The notes under the pieces: generated by a model
Told to the model about the DNA's origin: nothing
Database searches by the model: none
Seen by the model: only the letters and a program-made list of their open reading frames with translations
Shown here: one piece after another, positions 11,703 to 23,797 of the stretch
How positions within the stretch are numbered: position 1 is the stretch's first letter
How the letters are laid out: each line of letters starts with the position of its first letter
DNA from: Halichondria panicea
Taxonomy: Eukaryota; Porifera; Demospongiae; Suberitida; Halichondriidae
Length of the DNA stretch: 64,000 nucleotides
Direction of reading: 5' to 3'
Assembly: GCF_963675165.1 (NCBI RefSeq)
Contig: NC_087393.1
Location: forward strand, 364,001-428,000
Translations under genes and position numbers: made by a program

Positions 11703-13293
11703 GCGTGTGCGTGTGCGTGTGCTGCGTACTGCGTGCGCGTGCATGCGGGCGTGCGTGTACGTTAAGTCAATGTATAGACAAAGTCTCCCAATACTAATTT
11801 TTTTGTTAAGAGCTTTTTACTTGTGGTATTGCAGTTTAGCTGTTAGGAGACCACTGTATATACAAATGCAACAAGGAGCCCAATTAATTTATAAGTTACC
11901 CACATGACTGTAGTTAACAATCTATGCCCACTGAAGCGTGTGAATGTATATAATAGTTACCTTGTTTGGATACAGTACAGCCAAAGAGCTCCACATTCCA
12001 ACAGAAGTCTCCACCATTAATGTTAAATATATTCCTCTCGCCATCTTGTATCTTGAATCTGAAAGTCCTTCCCTGTAATGGCTGCCTCCAGAATGTGTAG
12101 GTTTGTAAACCAGCACTGTCAGTAGAAAACCCCTACAACATAAATACAACAATAGAAACAATAATTATAATGATAGTTATACTCACTGCTTCCTCCCCAT
12201 TGATTAGTGTATAAGGTGTGTAACTGTCAGTGTAGTCATCTCTGTAGTCAAGTGTGAACTCTGTTACATATGCAAAACCAAGGAATGAGCCTCTAGCCCT
12301 CATATAGGTGATGGCCACACTCTCTGTGAAGTTGAATACAATGTACGGTGTTGGTAGTGTGCTACTAAATTGCTCGGCAGTGCACCATCCTGTTTGGGAC
12401 ATGTCCACCACATGTTCTGCTGAATTATCAGACATTGCAGAGCTTGCCGTGATGGAGGAGAGAGGTAACAAAGAGCGATTAGTCGACAATAGCTCGTCCA
12501 TAGCACAACCTAAACTTTAAATAATGAGTAATGGATAAAATAGGCTGAACAGGCTTACCTGAAGCTAGGACACAGCCGATTGCCTCCAGGTACAGACAAG
12601 GATCATTTCCAAAATGGGCCACACTGACAATCCTCAATACTCGAGTGGTGAGGGGAGTGGGCAGGATTGTCGTGCTGACACTGGGAGAGTCTGGTCTAGT
12701 GAAGATCATCGGGTCAGTGGAATTAGCTTGGAGAATGCTGCTCAACTGGTCACTGTTAGGACCATGCTCTATTGTGAACTGAGTGACGTAGAACTGGTTG
12801 GTTCCTCCATCTCCTCCTATCAGTAACTCTTGAATTATGACATCTGCTCCAAAATCCACTTGAATCCAGCTTCCTGTATCACTATCTTCTTCTGCACACC
12901 ACGAGTTTCCCCCCAGCCTAGCTTCGTGGGGAAGGTAGTTTTCAGAAAAGCTTGAACTAGCCGTAAACTGTTCATCCTCCACTCTGTACCTCCCACCAGT
13001 AATGAGAGGCTCTCGGCATGCTTTGTATATAAGGGGGTAGATTAGAAACCTTTTACAAGTATGCATATGTCTAATTATGTAAGTGGTTATTAAAGTTATG
13101 TACAAGCCTACAAGGAGATGTAAGAATTGTATACCTATGTAGTAATATCTACATACGTAGCTTTACGTACGTATAGTGAACATTGGACATGCAGAACTGT
13201 GATAGCTTTCTCTCACTCACCATTTCCCTGGCATAGGACTTGAGATGTTTGTAGTATACACACTAACATCACCCAAACAGCTGTGGAAGTCAT
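10711..13293 (-). CDS. R4: two-discoidin-domain transmembrane receptor, long tyrosine tail
   Basis: Seven exons: 13293-13221, 13020-12559, 12509-12187, 12132-11961, 11666-11411, 11357-11286, 11233-10711, giving 626 residues in one frame. Signal peptide 1-23 (MTSTAVWVMLVC). F5/8C domain about 25-178 with WIQVDFGAD, TRVLRIVS and a GC end. Second, divergent discoidin domain 179-343 (CWNVELFGC end). Stalk 344-391. Membrane helix about 392-419 with a GGAVGG glycine run. Tail of about 205 residues: one strict ITIM (IAYGSL), near-ITIMs (NTYETI, TPYESV, YTYAKV, NTAYAGI) and NPLYGP, an NPxY-type PTB site. This is the most complete copy and the reference for the two-domain subfamily. Ligand unknown. 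Confidence 0.85.
11667..11760. repeat. TG/CA microsatellite on the R4 stalk-exon acceptor
   Basis: (TG)n passing into GTGCGT repeats. Read on the minus strand it ends CACACAG|CTGCTG, exactly at the stalk/membrane exon. R3 has the same arrangement with a longer tract. Confidence 0.85.
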
Positions 13294-13638
13294 CCTTGCA
13301 GCTTCTTACAGTAGCTTGAATAGATTACTAGTAGCTTTGTGTGCTTTAATTATTGTTGGTGGGCAGTGTAAACAGAAGCCATTATGTGATGATCATTGTC
13401 AGCAAATTAGGCCATAGCTAATTGGCTATTAGTGTGCTAAGTGCATGCATGTGGGCGGCATTGTGGCCATTGCCATAGTTACTGGTTAATGCTTGCATGC
13501 ATGATGCAGTCTCATCGGGTGAAACAATTGAGTTTTATTACTGACAAAATGTTTGCTGAACAATTAAGAGATGATATGATATTATGCGTGGTGATATAGT
13601 GTATAAAACAAAGTGGTCTATAACATAACTAGCTATTC
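13294..13638. other. R4 5' flank
   Basis: About 345 bp between the R4 start codon and the R5 stop codon. It is similar to the flanks at 7790-8060 and 10010-10330. Presumably it carries the R4 promoter; no clear TATA box or initiator stands out. Confidence 0.4.
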
Positions 13639-16600
13639 CTACACCACGCTAGTGTCAATGTCCTTGTCCATATCCCTCTCCGGGTCGTCACAAGGCTCGT
13701 CGTAAACCACCTGGAACATTGGGTCCGAACCAGCCACCTTCGACAGTGTGTTGTATATCGACTCGTTTATTCTTTCCTTGCTGTCTTTCCTCCGAATGTC
13801 TTGGATGCTCCCGTGAAAGCTACTGTCTCTCTTATTTCTCTTCTTGACGAGGCTGTAGGTGTGTGTGCGGACAGGGAGGCTTGGTGGGGGGTCAGAGGAT
13901 CTCTCGGCTGTGGGGGGTAGCGATGAGTGGCGGATGGCCATGGAGTGGGCGGAGTCTGGCACAACACGATCAGGTATCATCTCGTAGTCATTACCTCCGT
14001 CAGAAACAACCATTTCCTGTGCCTCTTGTTGACTGTGCCTGTGTGGGGGGGAGGTGAGGGGGTGGAGGGTTAGGGGGGTGAGGGGGTGGTGTTAGATTTA
14101 GGTTTTTCAGTTACAGTTGCATGCAGTACATGTGCGTCGTGTTAGGGTAATTACAAGCACGCTTATATAGAAATTGATTCGGATTTTTTGCATGCCGTAA
14201 AATTTCATAGCTAGGTGGAGTAGCTGGAATTTTCAGTGGGCCGTATGTTGATTAGTCACGGCTGCATTAAGTAATGGCATTCATAGCCATAGCGACGATT
14301 GTGTGCAAGTCAATATAGGCTCTTGAGAAACTCTATTGTAATTCAATCAGGATTGATTAGGCTCAAGTGTCCGCTTGTGTGTGGGGGGCTAGGGTTTGTG
14401 CCTGACAGCGTGCACAATGCTTGTAGATATTGCAGATTTTAGGTACTTATTAGTAGTCTTTAGCGTGTGAGAGCACACCTCCCACTAGTAGGTGTGAGCA
14501 GCTGTGATATCTGATATCGAAACGTTGTCGCCCAATAATATATCATGATCAATGCATGCTCTGCACGTATAATGTGATGCTAGGTAGGTACAATTTCTGG
14601 ATTACAAAATAGAATTCAATATCATGGGTTTGTAATCACGTTTAAAAGTCCTTTTTATCACTAAGTGTTTCAGTGGGAGCTGTGCTTTGTTTACATTAGC
14701 TATAATTATTCAATGTGATTTAATAATGAGAGCACGATTTGTTCTACAAGTAAGTACTTACCACATCTGTACAAATATAATTGATTTAGTTAACCAGTTA
14801 AAGAGATTGTTGCTGTCTCTAATCGACCACATCACAAGGTGGGGTCTGTCCTAAAAGGCCTTAAGCCAACTTACTTTCTCTTTAAACTGTACAGGGGGTT
14901 TTTGATCTCAAAAGTTCCGGCCAGTAGATCACTACTACCTCCCTCTGAACCAGCCCGGCTTTTAATAGATGCCCTTGGGACATCGTAGCAGAGAGGCCTG
15001 GGGTTATCGTACAAGAAGCTCATTGTACTCTTGGGCGTATCTGAGCCACTGACTCTGGACATATCCGTCCTGCAGAGACATATATACGTAACAGTATAAT
15101 ACTTGTACCTGGTATTAAATTGTACGTACACGTTGCAATAGTTATAGAGACTGTTAACTAAAGCTAAAACAGGTAACCCTAACTAGTATACTATATCATA
15201 TTACGTTACATAATTATTATAATGAAAGCACCGCGGGTATTGATGCCTCAGTGGATGTGCCAAACCTAAGCTACTAGCTATTGCTAATACATAGTACAGT
15301 CTTACGTAGCTGCATGCATGTGTTGTAGTACTTACTTTGTTCGATCGTTGAGCATGTGCACAGTCACACTGTCCGTGAAAGTGGTTCCACTGTGGGACAG
15401 AATGATCATATGTAATATTATAGGCAGTTGTATTCAGTGCAGCTCAGCTATAGCTAGTGCATGCTGTAGCAATTGTAACTAAACTTTTCTCTGAGTATAA
15501 CTGTATGCTACTATTAATTTTGATCCACTCACTCTTTGTTTTGCTTCTCTCTTCCCGAAAACTTGACGCACACAATCACGCCTGCTAATGTTATCATCAT
15601 AACAATCAGTACAGTTGCCAAGGCAATCGGTAGAGCAATAACGAGAATATTAACTGTATCTTGGGTGTTTGTAATGCCGCCAGTTCCAGCTGGAGGACAC
15701 GAGACATCAGGTTGTGTGGTGGCGGGTGGAGCTGTTGTTATTGGTGACAGTAGTGTCTGTGTGTCAATCTCTATTCCTGAAATTAAATTGTGGGTGTGTG
15801 TGGGAAAGAGGCGATATATTAGAGTTGTAAAATAACCACAGTACATATATTAGCTACAAGTAAGTGTTGTGCCAATAATTGCTAGCCAGACAATAGAAAC
15901 ATTTGGACAATTGTTTTTTGACAGATATCATTTAAAGTGGGTGTCTGTTTCCACACCCTCCCACACACAATCGCATCACTCTCTCCTGCCAGTAATAACT
16001 TGTTCATAGCACCTTTTATGAGGAAATTGGCTAATGCTCTCGTCGTAACCAATAGTAACCAGCTAACACATTCCCACTAAAACCAGACCGTGTGTTTTAG
16101 TGTAGTCTAACTCTGCCAATAGCTAATGGATACTGTTACCTAGAGGATGTGGCGCTAAAATCCACCCTTGCTATATATGTATCGTTTTAAAGGATATTTT
16201 CTCACCTTCACTTAGCTTACATCCGTACAAGACCAACTCCCAGCAAATACGATCTGAACTGTCCAATAAAGCGTCGTTGATCAGAAATCTCATCCTCTGA
16301 GCGATTATTGGTTGCCCGAGTGTGAAGTAGGTATTGGACAGCAGTACATTGCCCACTTGGAAGTTCTGTGTGTGTAGAATTACAAGGGGGGGGGTTAGGC
16401 GGGACCACTTCAAAGAAGTGCGTTAAAATACACATAGAATGTAGAATGTGATGCTAAAAAAACATGGCAATTAATTCAGCAGTGATGACTGTTGAGCTGT
16501 TTTGTTTCAAATTACAATTATTGTGCTAATGTTTTGCCATGCAGATGGTTTTGTGGTAGCTAGCCTATAATTGAAGCATGTGCATATGAATGCTATCACA

Positions 16601-17647
16601 TGAGTAATTGTGAGAGAGTGCCATTGAAGAAATTGGGCCATTATCATTTCTGGAATAGCTCTGGACATAAACACGCCACAGGTCACTGCATCCCTTACAG
16701 TAAGTGCCAGAGTGTTTTCCAGGCTATTATATTTAATTGGCCCTAACCTCTAAGTATGGCCGGAATACGTAGTTCTAGGAAATGAGTTAGGACTGACTTT
16801 CTAAGACCTCCTGCATAGCTGCATGCATACGTGTATAGGGTATTCCATGTACGTACGTATAAGGTAATTATATGGATACCTGCATGTATAATGTATATAC
16901 CTAGCAACACACACATACCTGTGCTACGCCATTCGTTATGTACGACTGTAGGTCCCCTTCAAGCATTCCATACGCTATAGCAAAGTTGCTCACATATCCA
17001 TCAGCATATCCAGAGGACTCTACCATAGTTAGAACCACTGGCTCTGTGAAGTTCACCTCGACATAATGGCCTGCAACACTGGGGATATCTACAGCAGAGC
17101 ACCAGGGGGGATTGTTGAGTGAGGCGTATTTGATAAGATTCTCCACATCGTTGAAGCCAGTGTCCTCACTCGTAGCTCGCACGTTGGTGAGAGGGAGGAG
17201 GTCTCTGTCGAAGGAGAGGAACTGCTGAGTGTTCACCGGACAGGCTGTGTGTTGTGTGTGTGTGTGTGTTTGTGTGTATTGCGTGCACTCTATAAAAGTA
17301 TGCTGTAGCTCTGAAGGCTTGACTGCTGCAAAGCCTGACTAATTGTTCAGTATAGACATTTGCATCCACTTATCTAACATGATTGGATATTAACGTCAAT
17401 CAAATTGTTTTCTCTGAGTTAGCCAAAGGGCTCTTGCAAGCACTCAACACTTTGCAATTAGCGCACTACATACATGCACATTGATATAGCTACAGATGTA
17501 CTTTAACTCGTAGATAGAGAGGGCTGGCTCCATCTTGCATGTGCATACACAACAATGCATGGCCTCACCTGTGAGGGAACAGTGTACTGTAGTCACAACA
17601 AGAACCACAATGGCAGCTGCAGTCAACACACTCTGCAGACTTCTCAT
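13639..17647 (-). CDS. R5: single-discoidin-domain receptor with YDxP and ITIM-like tail
   Basis: Exons: 17647-17569, 17244-16919, 16365-16206, 15776-15533, 15389-15336, 15069-14875, 14038-13639, giving 485 residues in frame. Signal peptide about 1-24 (MRSLQSVLTAAAIVVLVV). One divergent discoidin-like domain, about 27-188 (ACPVNTQQF start, PPWCS, CWELVLYGC end). Stalk with PPATTQPD. Membrane helix about 232-257. Tail motifs: YDNP and YDVP (type bound by Crk/Nck-like SH2 domains), NPLYSL (NPxY), DYEMI, TYSLV, SIYNTL (strict ITIM) and VVYDEP. The tail is unlike those of R1-R4, so R5 represents a separate subfamily. Introns are longer than in other copies. Confidence 0.8.
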
Positions 17648-18439
17648 CTTTGTTAGCTCTTGATAAGTTATTGCTACTGTAGCTTTAGCTCAGTTGATGC
17701 ACTTTCTATTATTATAGCAGCTGTAATAACAATATTCTCCCACCATCGACAGCTTTATAGGAGTTCTCTCACACATTCTTGGCTGATTGGGTATGTCTTC
17801 CTGCTGCTGGCATCCTTTATAGCTGCATGTATAACTTGAGTGATGTGTGTAATGCTAGCTATGCTTGTTTGTGCATGTGTCACAGGATATACCTGTGATG
17901 CAGTTAGCCCTTATGTGTGAAATAAATCCAGCCATCCCTTTTACCATATAAATTCAGCTTCGTAATGTTTGTGGTATGTTATGGTTTCCTTGTGTGTTTA
18001 TATTATTGACTTAATTAAATTGTATGAAATTATACACAAGATCAAGTTTCCTAACCTAATTATCCTGTGCCTATTTGACTGAACTGAACTTGATACACTA
18101 TTCATACTGTTAGCCTAAACTGAGTTTGATAGATTTGATTACTCTTCTATTAATGGGCAAAATCAGATTGTGTGCAAATTTGATAAAGATTGTAACCTTA
18201 TTATAGCTGTCATACTTCAACATGATGGGTGGTCACAACAACATTAGCAGAACCACTAATTATGGTCCTTGCTTCAGGCCACTTCGGTTGCTACGAGCAC
18301 ACACCCTCTGTTAATTGTGTTAGACCATTCTTGGAGAGATGCCATGCTTCACATTCAACTTAAAATGATGTTCATGTAGTAACTCCAGACAAACAAGACG
18401 CACACACATGTACATACACAAATGCCCTAAGGCTACTAA
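17648..18439. other. Intergenic between R6 stop and R5 start
   Basis: About 790 bp of AT-rich sequence with no receptor fragment or other open exon that I can support. The part next to 17648 should contain the R5 promoter. Confidence 0.4.
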
Positions 18440-21307
18440 CTACAAGGGTGTCTCATAATCATTGGGTAATTTATCTGGGAAAGATTGTATACTATTTATA
18501 TCTGTGTCTTTAGGCGTTCGATAACACTCGTTGTTCACCATGGCAATTCTGTTTCCTCCCACAGGCTTTGTTGATGTCTCTGTCTGAGGTATAGGGGGTA
18601 GCGGTCCTCGGAGGAGGTGTGGTCCTTGGAGGGAGGGAGGGATTCCCACGAGAAATGGTACACTGTATGTGGGATTATCCACCATACTGTCATTAGATTC
18701 CAAACTATCATCGCTGATTGGGCGAATGGGCTCGTAGTAGCCGCTCTCTTTAGATGGCAACAGCTCTCTGTGGGAGGTAAGAGCAATTAACTTTGAAACC
18801 TTAGAGTCTCTGATTGCATTCAAACACCTCACTGTAATAATAATGCAACGTAGCTGTGCAACCATAGAGGGAAGGTGATACCTCCTATCTGCGTCAGATC
18901 TGGGCCCAGCTGTCTATAGCAGCTAGACTTCATTATGTTCTCTCCAACTAATAATGCATTAAATGTGTGTTGCCTCAGGGCTAACAACTGGTACACTTTA
19001 CCATAACTATACATATCCATTACACACTTGTTTATTGTGTACGTACGTATAAGCAGCTGTAATAGAGTGGCCTATAGCGTCTGAATGACTGGGGGACAGA
19101 ACTATAAGAATACCGTGGTAATTGACAGTACCGTGGGACGTTTTGATAGATGTGCTTTGTGACATCATTGGTTGTGATTGTACGATTCCCCTCAGGCGTT
19201 GTCAGGGGCAACAATGGGGTGCTGTAAGAATAGTTGGATTGCAAGTGTTAATATATAAATCATCCTGTATAATTGTAATGTCCCTTGCATTTCGAAAGTA
19301 CTAGAGTTACGATGGTCTGATTTTATGATTTTCCGAAAGACCTTTATAAGCTTCAGAAAATCAGAAAATCAATGTGATTGTACCAACGCAACTAAAGTTA
19401 TGACCGTTCAAAGATGTTATTGAACGTACAATTAGTATCAGAGTACACTGGCAATTGTTTGTTTGAGTTCATTTACTCGTTTGTTTGTATGGCTATAGAA
19501 AATGCTTATTATGTACTTCCTTGCTCTTTGTCAAGTTTAATTTGTTGTCTTATCAAATTCCCTTGATTCTTAGAACACATACACTTTGTAACTAGATATG
19601 ACAGACTCACTTTGACTTGTACAGTGTTCTATTCTCCACCACCCTCTGTGTGTTAGTACCAGTACCGAGAGAGCCTCTGAGACCAGTATCCCTGTGCAGG
19701 AAAGTATATCATTGGTCCTATATTGCATGTGTACAGTATAATATATAGCTCTGTGCATAGCGTCAGGAGTCCTTTCATGCACTCCTGATAGCGTGTATAT
19801 AATAGTCTTATTGTACGTGTGTACTCACTTCCAACCTCTATTGCCACGGTTATAACAACAGATGCATACCCCCACTGCCACTATGCACAGTACAATCAAC
19901 ACTGTACACACTGCTGTCGGTATTACTATCACTAAGATCTGGTAGTCCTTGACGACCACTGTCCTTGGTGTAGGAGCTGTTATAGCGATGGAAGGTCTTA
20001 CAGTGTGCACACCTGTACTAGTAGTGTGAGTGCTTGAGGTGGTGTAGGTGGAGTGGGTGTGTAGTGATGACGTGCAGGTGGAGTGGGTGTGTTGTGATGA
20101 CGTGTAGGTGGAGTGGGTGTGTAGTGATGACTGTGATGACGTTGGCTGGAGTGTGTCTACTGTTGTTGATGGTATGGTTATTGTTGATGTCAGATGACTT
20201 TCTGTTGTCTCTAGTTGCCGGGTTATGACTGTGTGTGGGTGTGAGGAGTGTGGGCAGTCAAACGCATGTAGACTGTTAAATATGGCCTTAAGTATGTAGC
20301 TAATCCAATTTAAGGAACTGGCTAGGCAGTGTCTGTAATTATCAGTGGAGTGTAGTTGTGTGTGGAATGTTACGTACTGTATTGCAGTGGGCATCCAAAT
20401 AGACTGAGGTGCCAGCAAATGCGCCCGCTAGGAGAGACAATGCCATCTTTGATTTGAAAGTTGAGCCAGGAGGCCATAAATGGATGGTCTAGTGTAAATA
20501 CTGTGTCTATCCGTCGTACAATGAATCCCTGAGTGGGTGTGTGCATGCATGTACGTATGTATACGTATATAGTGTACTTATTAGTTATATATCTACGTTT
20601 ATTTCATGCATGTACACCAACCTGTGCATTGTCTAAGTCCTCCTGTGCGTACACTGATGTATTCCGTGATTCAGATATTCCGTATGATAGGGTAAAGTTG
20701 TTCACAAACCCGTTACTAAACCCGGAGGAACCGATCTGAGTTATGAGTACTGCTCTAGTCAAATTGACGTGGATGCTTAGTTCCTGTACGTGTTGAAGCA
20801 TAGATAGTTTGAGTGGCTGTCTCGAGTTATTACTGTTGTTGAGGAGAGGTCTTGAGCACCAGAGGCGTAGGGGAACGTTGTTTCGGTGGAAGAGGTAATC
20901 GTCGGGGTTGATGTTAGTGTCTTCATCAGTGGCAGTGATGTTTGAGGGGGAGAGTAGGCTACTGTTGTAGGAGATTACTTGCTGGTAACCTTGGACACAG
21001 CCTTAGGGCATATGTATATGTATAGGCAGTACAGTATGCATGATGTAGTTGTATTTTTATATTGGATGTTATTATGCAGTATGCAAGGCTTAGTACATAT
21101 TGTATAGGAGTGTGTGCTTGTATGTAGCATGCATGTGTACATATACATGCAGTATAATTAAGTGATGGAGAGTTTCTCTCTCAGCTATATAATTATAATA
21201 GCTTGTGCAAGCTTCTCTATACCTAACGTATGCATGCCTTGTACACCAACATCCAGACACGTAGTCACTAGAAGAATAGTCAACAAAAATCTTGATCTTG
21301 TGCACAT
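18440..21307 (-). CDS. R6: single-discoidin-domain receptor with mucin-like stalk
   Basis: Exons: 21307-21223, 21001-20622, 20528-20378, 20228-19829, 19691-19611, 19221-19114, 18767-18440, giving 510 residues. The donor of the sixth exon is uncertain: 19132 also keeps frame. Signal peptide about 1-24 (MCTRSRFLLTILLV). Divergent discoidin-like domain 29-205 (GCVQGYQQ start, LWCSRP, CWHLSLFGC end). The stalk of about 95 residues has a Thr/Ser/His-rich array of about ten-residue units (HTHSTYTSS, HTHSTCTSS), probably heavily O-glycosylated. Membrane helix about 303-330. The tail carries HIYQNV, YYEPI, NPTYSV (NPxY) and DYETPL at the C terminus. No strict ITIM is seen. Confidence 0.75.
19299..19416. 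repeat. Intronic foldback repeat, copy 2 (short)
   Basis: Left arm TTATGATTTTCCGAAAG is the inverse of the right-side CTTCAGAAAATCAGAAAATC. The right end ACTAAAGTTATGACCGTTCA matches the family end. It lies in an R6 intron. Confidence 0.7.
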
Positions 21308-21734
21308 TCTATTCCAGAATGATACTGTTTTTGCAATTTCAGACTAGTGAATGTAAGTCTTGATACTGGCTAGCTAACTGAGCTATGTATCTTCCAATCT
21401 CTCACTCTTTGCCATAATTATAATGACTATATATACAATGGAGATGCTCTGGCAATTGTGACTAGATCTATTGATCTGTTGTTGTGTATGTACCTAAGCA
21501 ACAGTTAGTACCGAATCAACTATACCCATGGATGTGGTTAGCCGGCAGCCAGGTTGCCAAGGCACCTAATATTCTTTGTCCTATAATGTACTTAATTAAA
21601 ACATCATGCATGCAATGCTGAATTGAAGTATCCATATGCACACATACATGGAAAGGTTGCATGTATAGCACAGCTTAATTAATACATGCATGCACACACT
21701 CAGTATTGTCCAACAAAACGATTGTGTTCTACAG
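21308..21734. other. Intergenic between R7 stop and R6 start
   Basis: About 430 bp with TGCATGCA-type alternating tracts. No exon was identified, and the part next to 21308 should contain the R6 promoter. Confidence 0.4.
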
Positions 21735-23499
21735 TTAGTGAGCAGTTTCTTCATGGATATTCACGGTGTGCTGCCGGTCTTGAACAATGTCATAGTTCTC
21801 ATAATTGCTTTCCAAGGTGAAGTCATGCCCCCTCTGTACATACGAGGCATCTCCTTCACCCTCCTGTGACATCACTGGGACGTACGCACTATTGTTATCC
21901 ACGTTACCACGATGATTGTTACTAAGTGACTGCCTAGTGGAGACTTGCTCATAGCCTGAATCAGAATAGATTACCTCTAGGTTGTCATGAGCAACGGTAT
22001 AGCTGTGAGAGGGGGGAGAGTGATTATACTTGATATATAACTTATTATTAACATACCTATTTGTTCCGGAGTCTTCTCCGTACAGCTCATTGTTAACAGC
22101 CCTAATGGTATCTCTCCTTCTGCAAAATAATACATAGTTTTGATAGTTTTGAGCCGATTCTAGTATATACTTTAAGAATCTTTGAACGGCCATAACTTTA
22201 GTTCTGTTGGTCTAATAACGTTTTCTGAGAGACATCATGTTACGAACTAAATTTGACAAAATACCACGGGCTATTTTTCCGGAAATTATGGCCTGTTCCA
22301 TATTTGAAAGAGCTCCTTCTAAGGAAAATCAGAAAATTAATGTAATTGGACCAACGGAACAAAGGTTATGGCCGTTCAAAGATGTTTCATTTAACGCTGT
22401 GTCAACGTAGTAGATACATTTCACTTGGTGTAGTGTAGAGAGCTGAGTTGTCCAGTAGTAGGAGTGTGGGACTGAGGGGTGTGGTCTGAGGTACCTCGTA
22501 CTTGTGATGACTCCGCCCCCTAGTGACACACAGGAGCACCCCTATTGCCACCATTGTTATGACTACTATAATAGTGATTATTCCAATAGGCAGAGCTATC
22601 TCCAATGTTTGATAGTCCCTCAAGACAACCGGCTGTGCTGTGGCTATACCCCCCACATCAGTTGTACCCCCTGTGTTGCTGCTCTGGGTAGTGGCCATTT
22701 GCTCAACTGTAGCTAAACATTTAATGGCAAGATAATCACGATTAAACAGGCATTAACTTTCTCTCACCTTCTGTAGTTGTGCAACCAAATAGAGCAACTC
22801 CGATGCAAACTATGTCAAATTGATTAGGGCTAGCGGTAGAATCAAACCATTCGAGAGGTCTTAATCGTAGAGACTCGGTGACAATTGGGCTTTCGAGTTG
22901 AAACTGTTTGAGAAACCTATTCTGTGTGAAGTACTGTGCATGTGTAGGAGGGATAGATTAATGTGTGTTAGTAAGCGCCAGTGTACATGCGTACGTATAT
23001 ATACTTATATACCTTTATTTTACTGTCTGTTTCTGTTTTATAGTAGACATAGTTCAGGTCTCCATTGGAATTCCTCTGAGTGTACTCAACAGTGAAGTTG
23101 GTTGTGTAGGCAGTTAGCATTAGTGGTATGTAAGTAGAACCGCTTGAGAGAAATCTGGTAATTACCACCGGAACAGTGAAGTTAATAGTTACTAGTAGAT
23201 TAGTAAACCCTGAATGAGTACACCATGTGTATAGATTTCCCCCTGTATCGTAGCCAAAGTGGAGGACATTTCTTGCTGGAGCCCAAAATGGACCTGTTAG
23301 GAATGATGATGCCTCGATTAGATTAGGTGGTGTGATAGTATCGTTGAGGGATATGATATACTCACTTCCATCACTGCATCCTGTGATTAGTATCACACAA
23401 GACTATCAAATGTTAGGATTATTACTCACCTGTGTATTGTGCACCTACTGCACACACCATTGCCATCACACTGACAACTGTCAGCCACAACTGAGCCAT
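21735..23499 (-). CDS. R7: single-discoidin-domain receptor with ITIM-type tail
   Basis: Exons: 23499-23430, 23380-23013, 22933-22768, 22712-22418, 22119-22057, 22002-21735, giving 409 residues in frame. Signal peptide about 1-19 (MAQLWLTVVSVMAMV). Divergent discoidin-like domain 24-201 (GCSDGSEYIIS start, LYTWCTH, IGVALFGC end). Short stalk containing SSNTGGTTD. Membrane helix about 240-263 (IALPIGIITIIVVI). Tail motifs: HKYEVP, ALYTTP, NNELYGE, VIYSDSGYEQV (contains SGYEQV, a strict ITIM), SAYVPV (strict ITIM), SYVQR, YENYDIV. R7 and R8 are near-identical over exons and introns, so they are a recent tandem duplicate. Confidence 0.8.
22179..22385. repeat. Intronic foldback repeat, copy 3 (best copy)
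   Basis: The left end (TCTTTGAACGGCCATAACTTT, continuing GTTCTGTTGGTC) is the inverse complement of the right end (ACCAACGGAACAAAGGTTATG, continuing GCCGTTCAAAGA) with few mismatches, giving arms of about 50 bp. It lies in the R7 intron between membrane and juxtamembrane exons and is absent from the matching R8 intron, so it inserted after that duplication or was lost from R8. Confidence 0.8.
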
Positions 23500-23797
23500 G
23501 TCTTTATCACACACCACTCTACTGCACTGTTAGCTATTGTATACTGCTGCTGATGGTTCATTCTATATAGAGTCTAAAGTATTGTGCACGTCATGACTAC
23601 TATCTCTCCTAATATATCTTCTCTTCCCTTTATGGCATTACAATGACTTTGAGCAACACAATACAATATATTGATATTATGCATACGTTGAAAGGGTTGT
23701 ACATTCTATCGAGGTACTCTCCTACATATTTAGCACAGCTCAATAATACACATCACGCTCACTATAAGTGTTGTCCAACAAAACGTTTGTTCTACAG

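Noticed and set aside
19825-20418. Long open frame starting upstream of the R6 stalk exon
   Set aside because: Only 20228-19829 keeps the reading frame from the discoidin exon and has a proper acceptor; the upstream part is intron.
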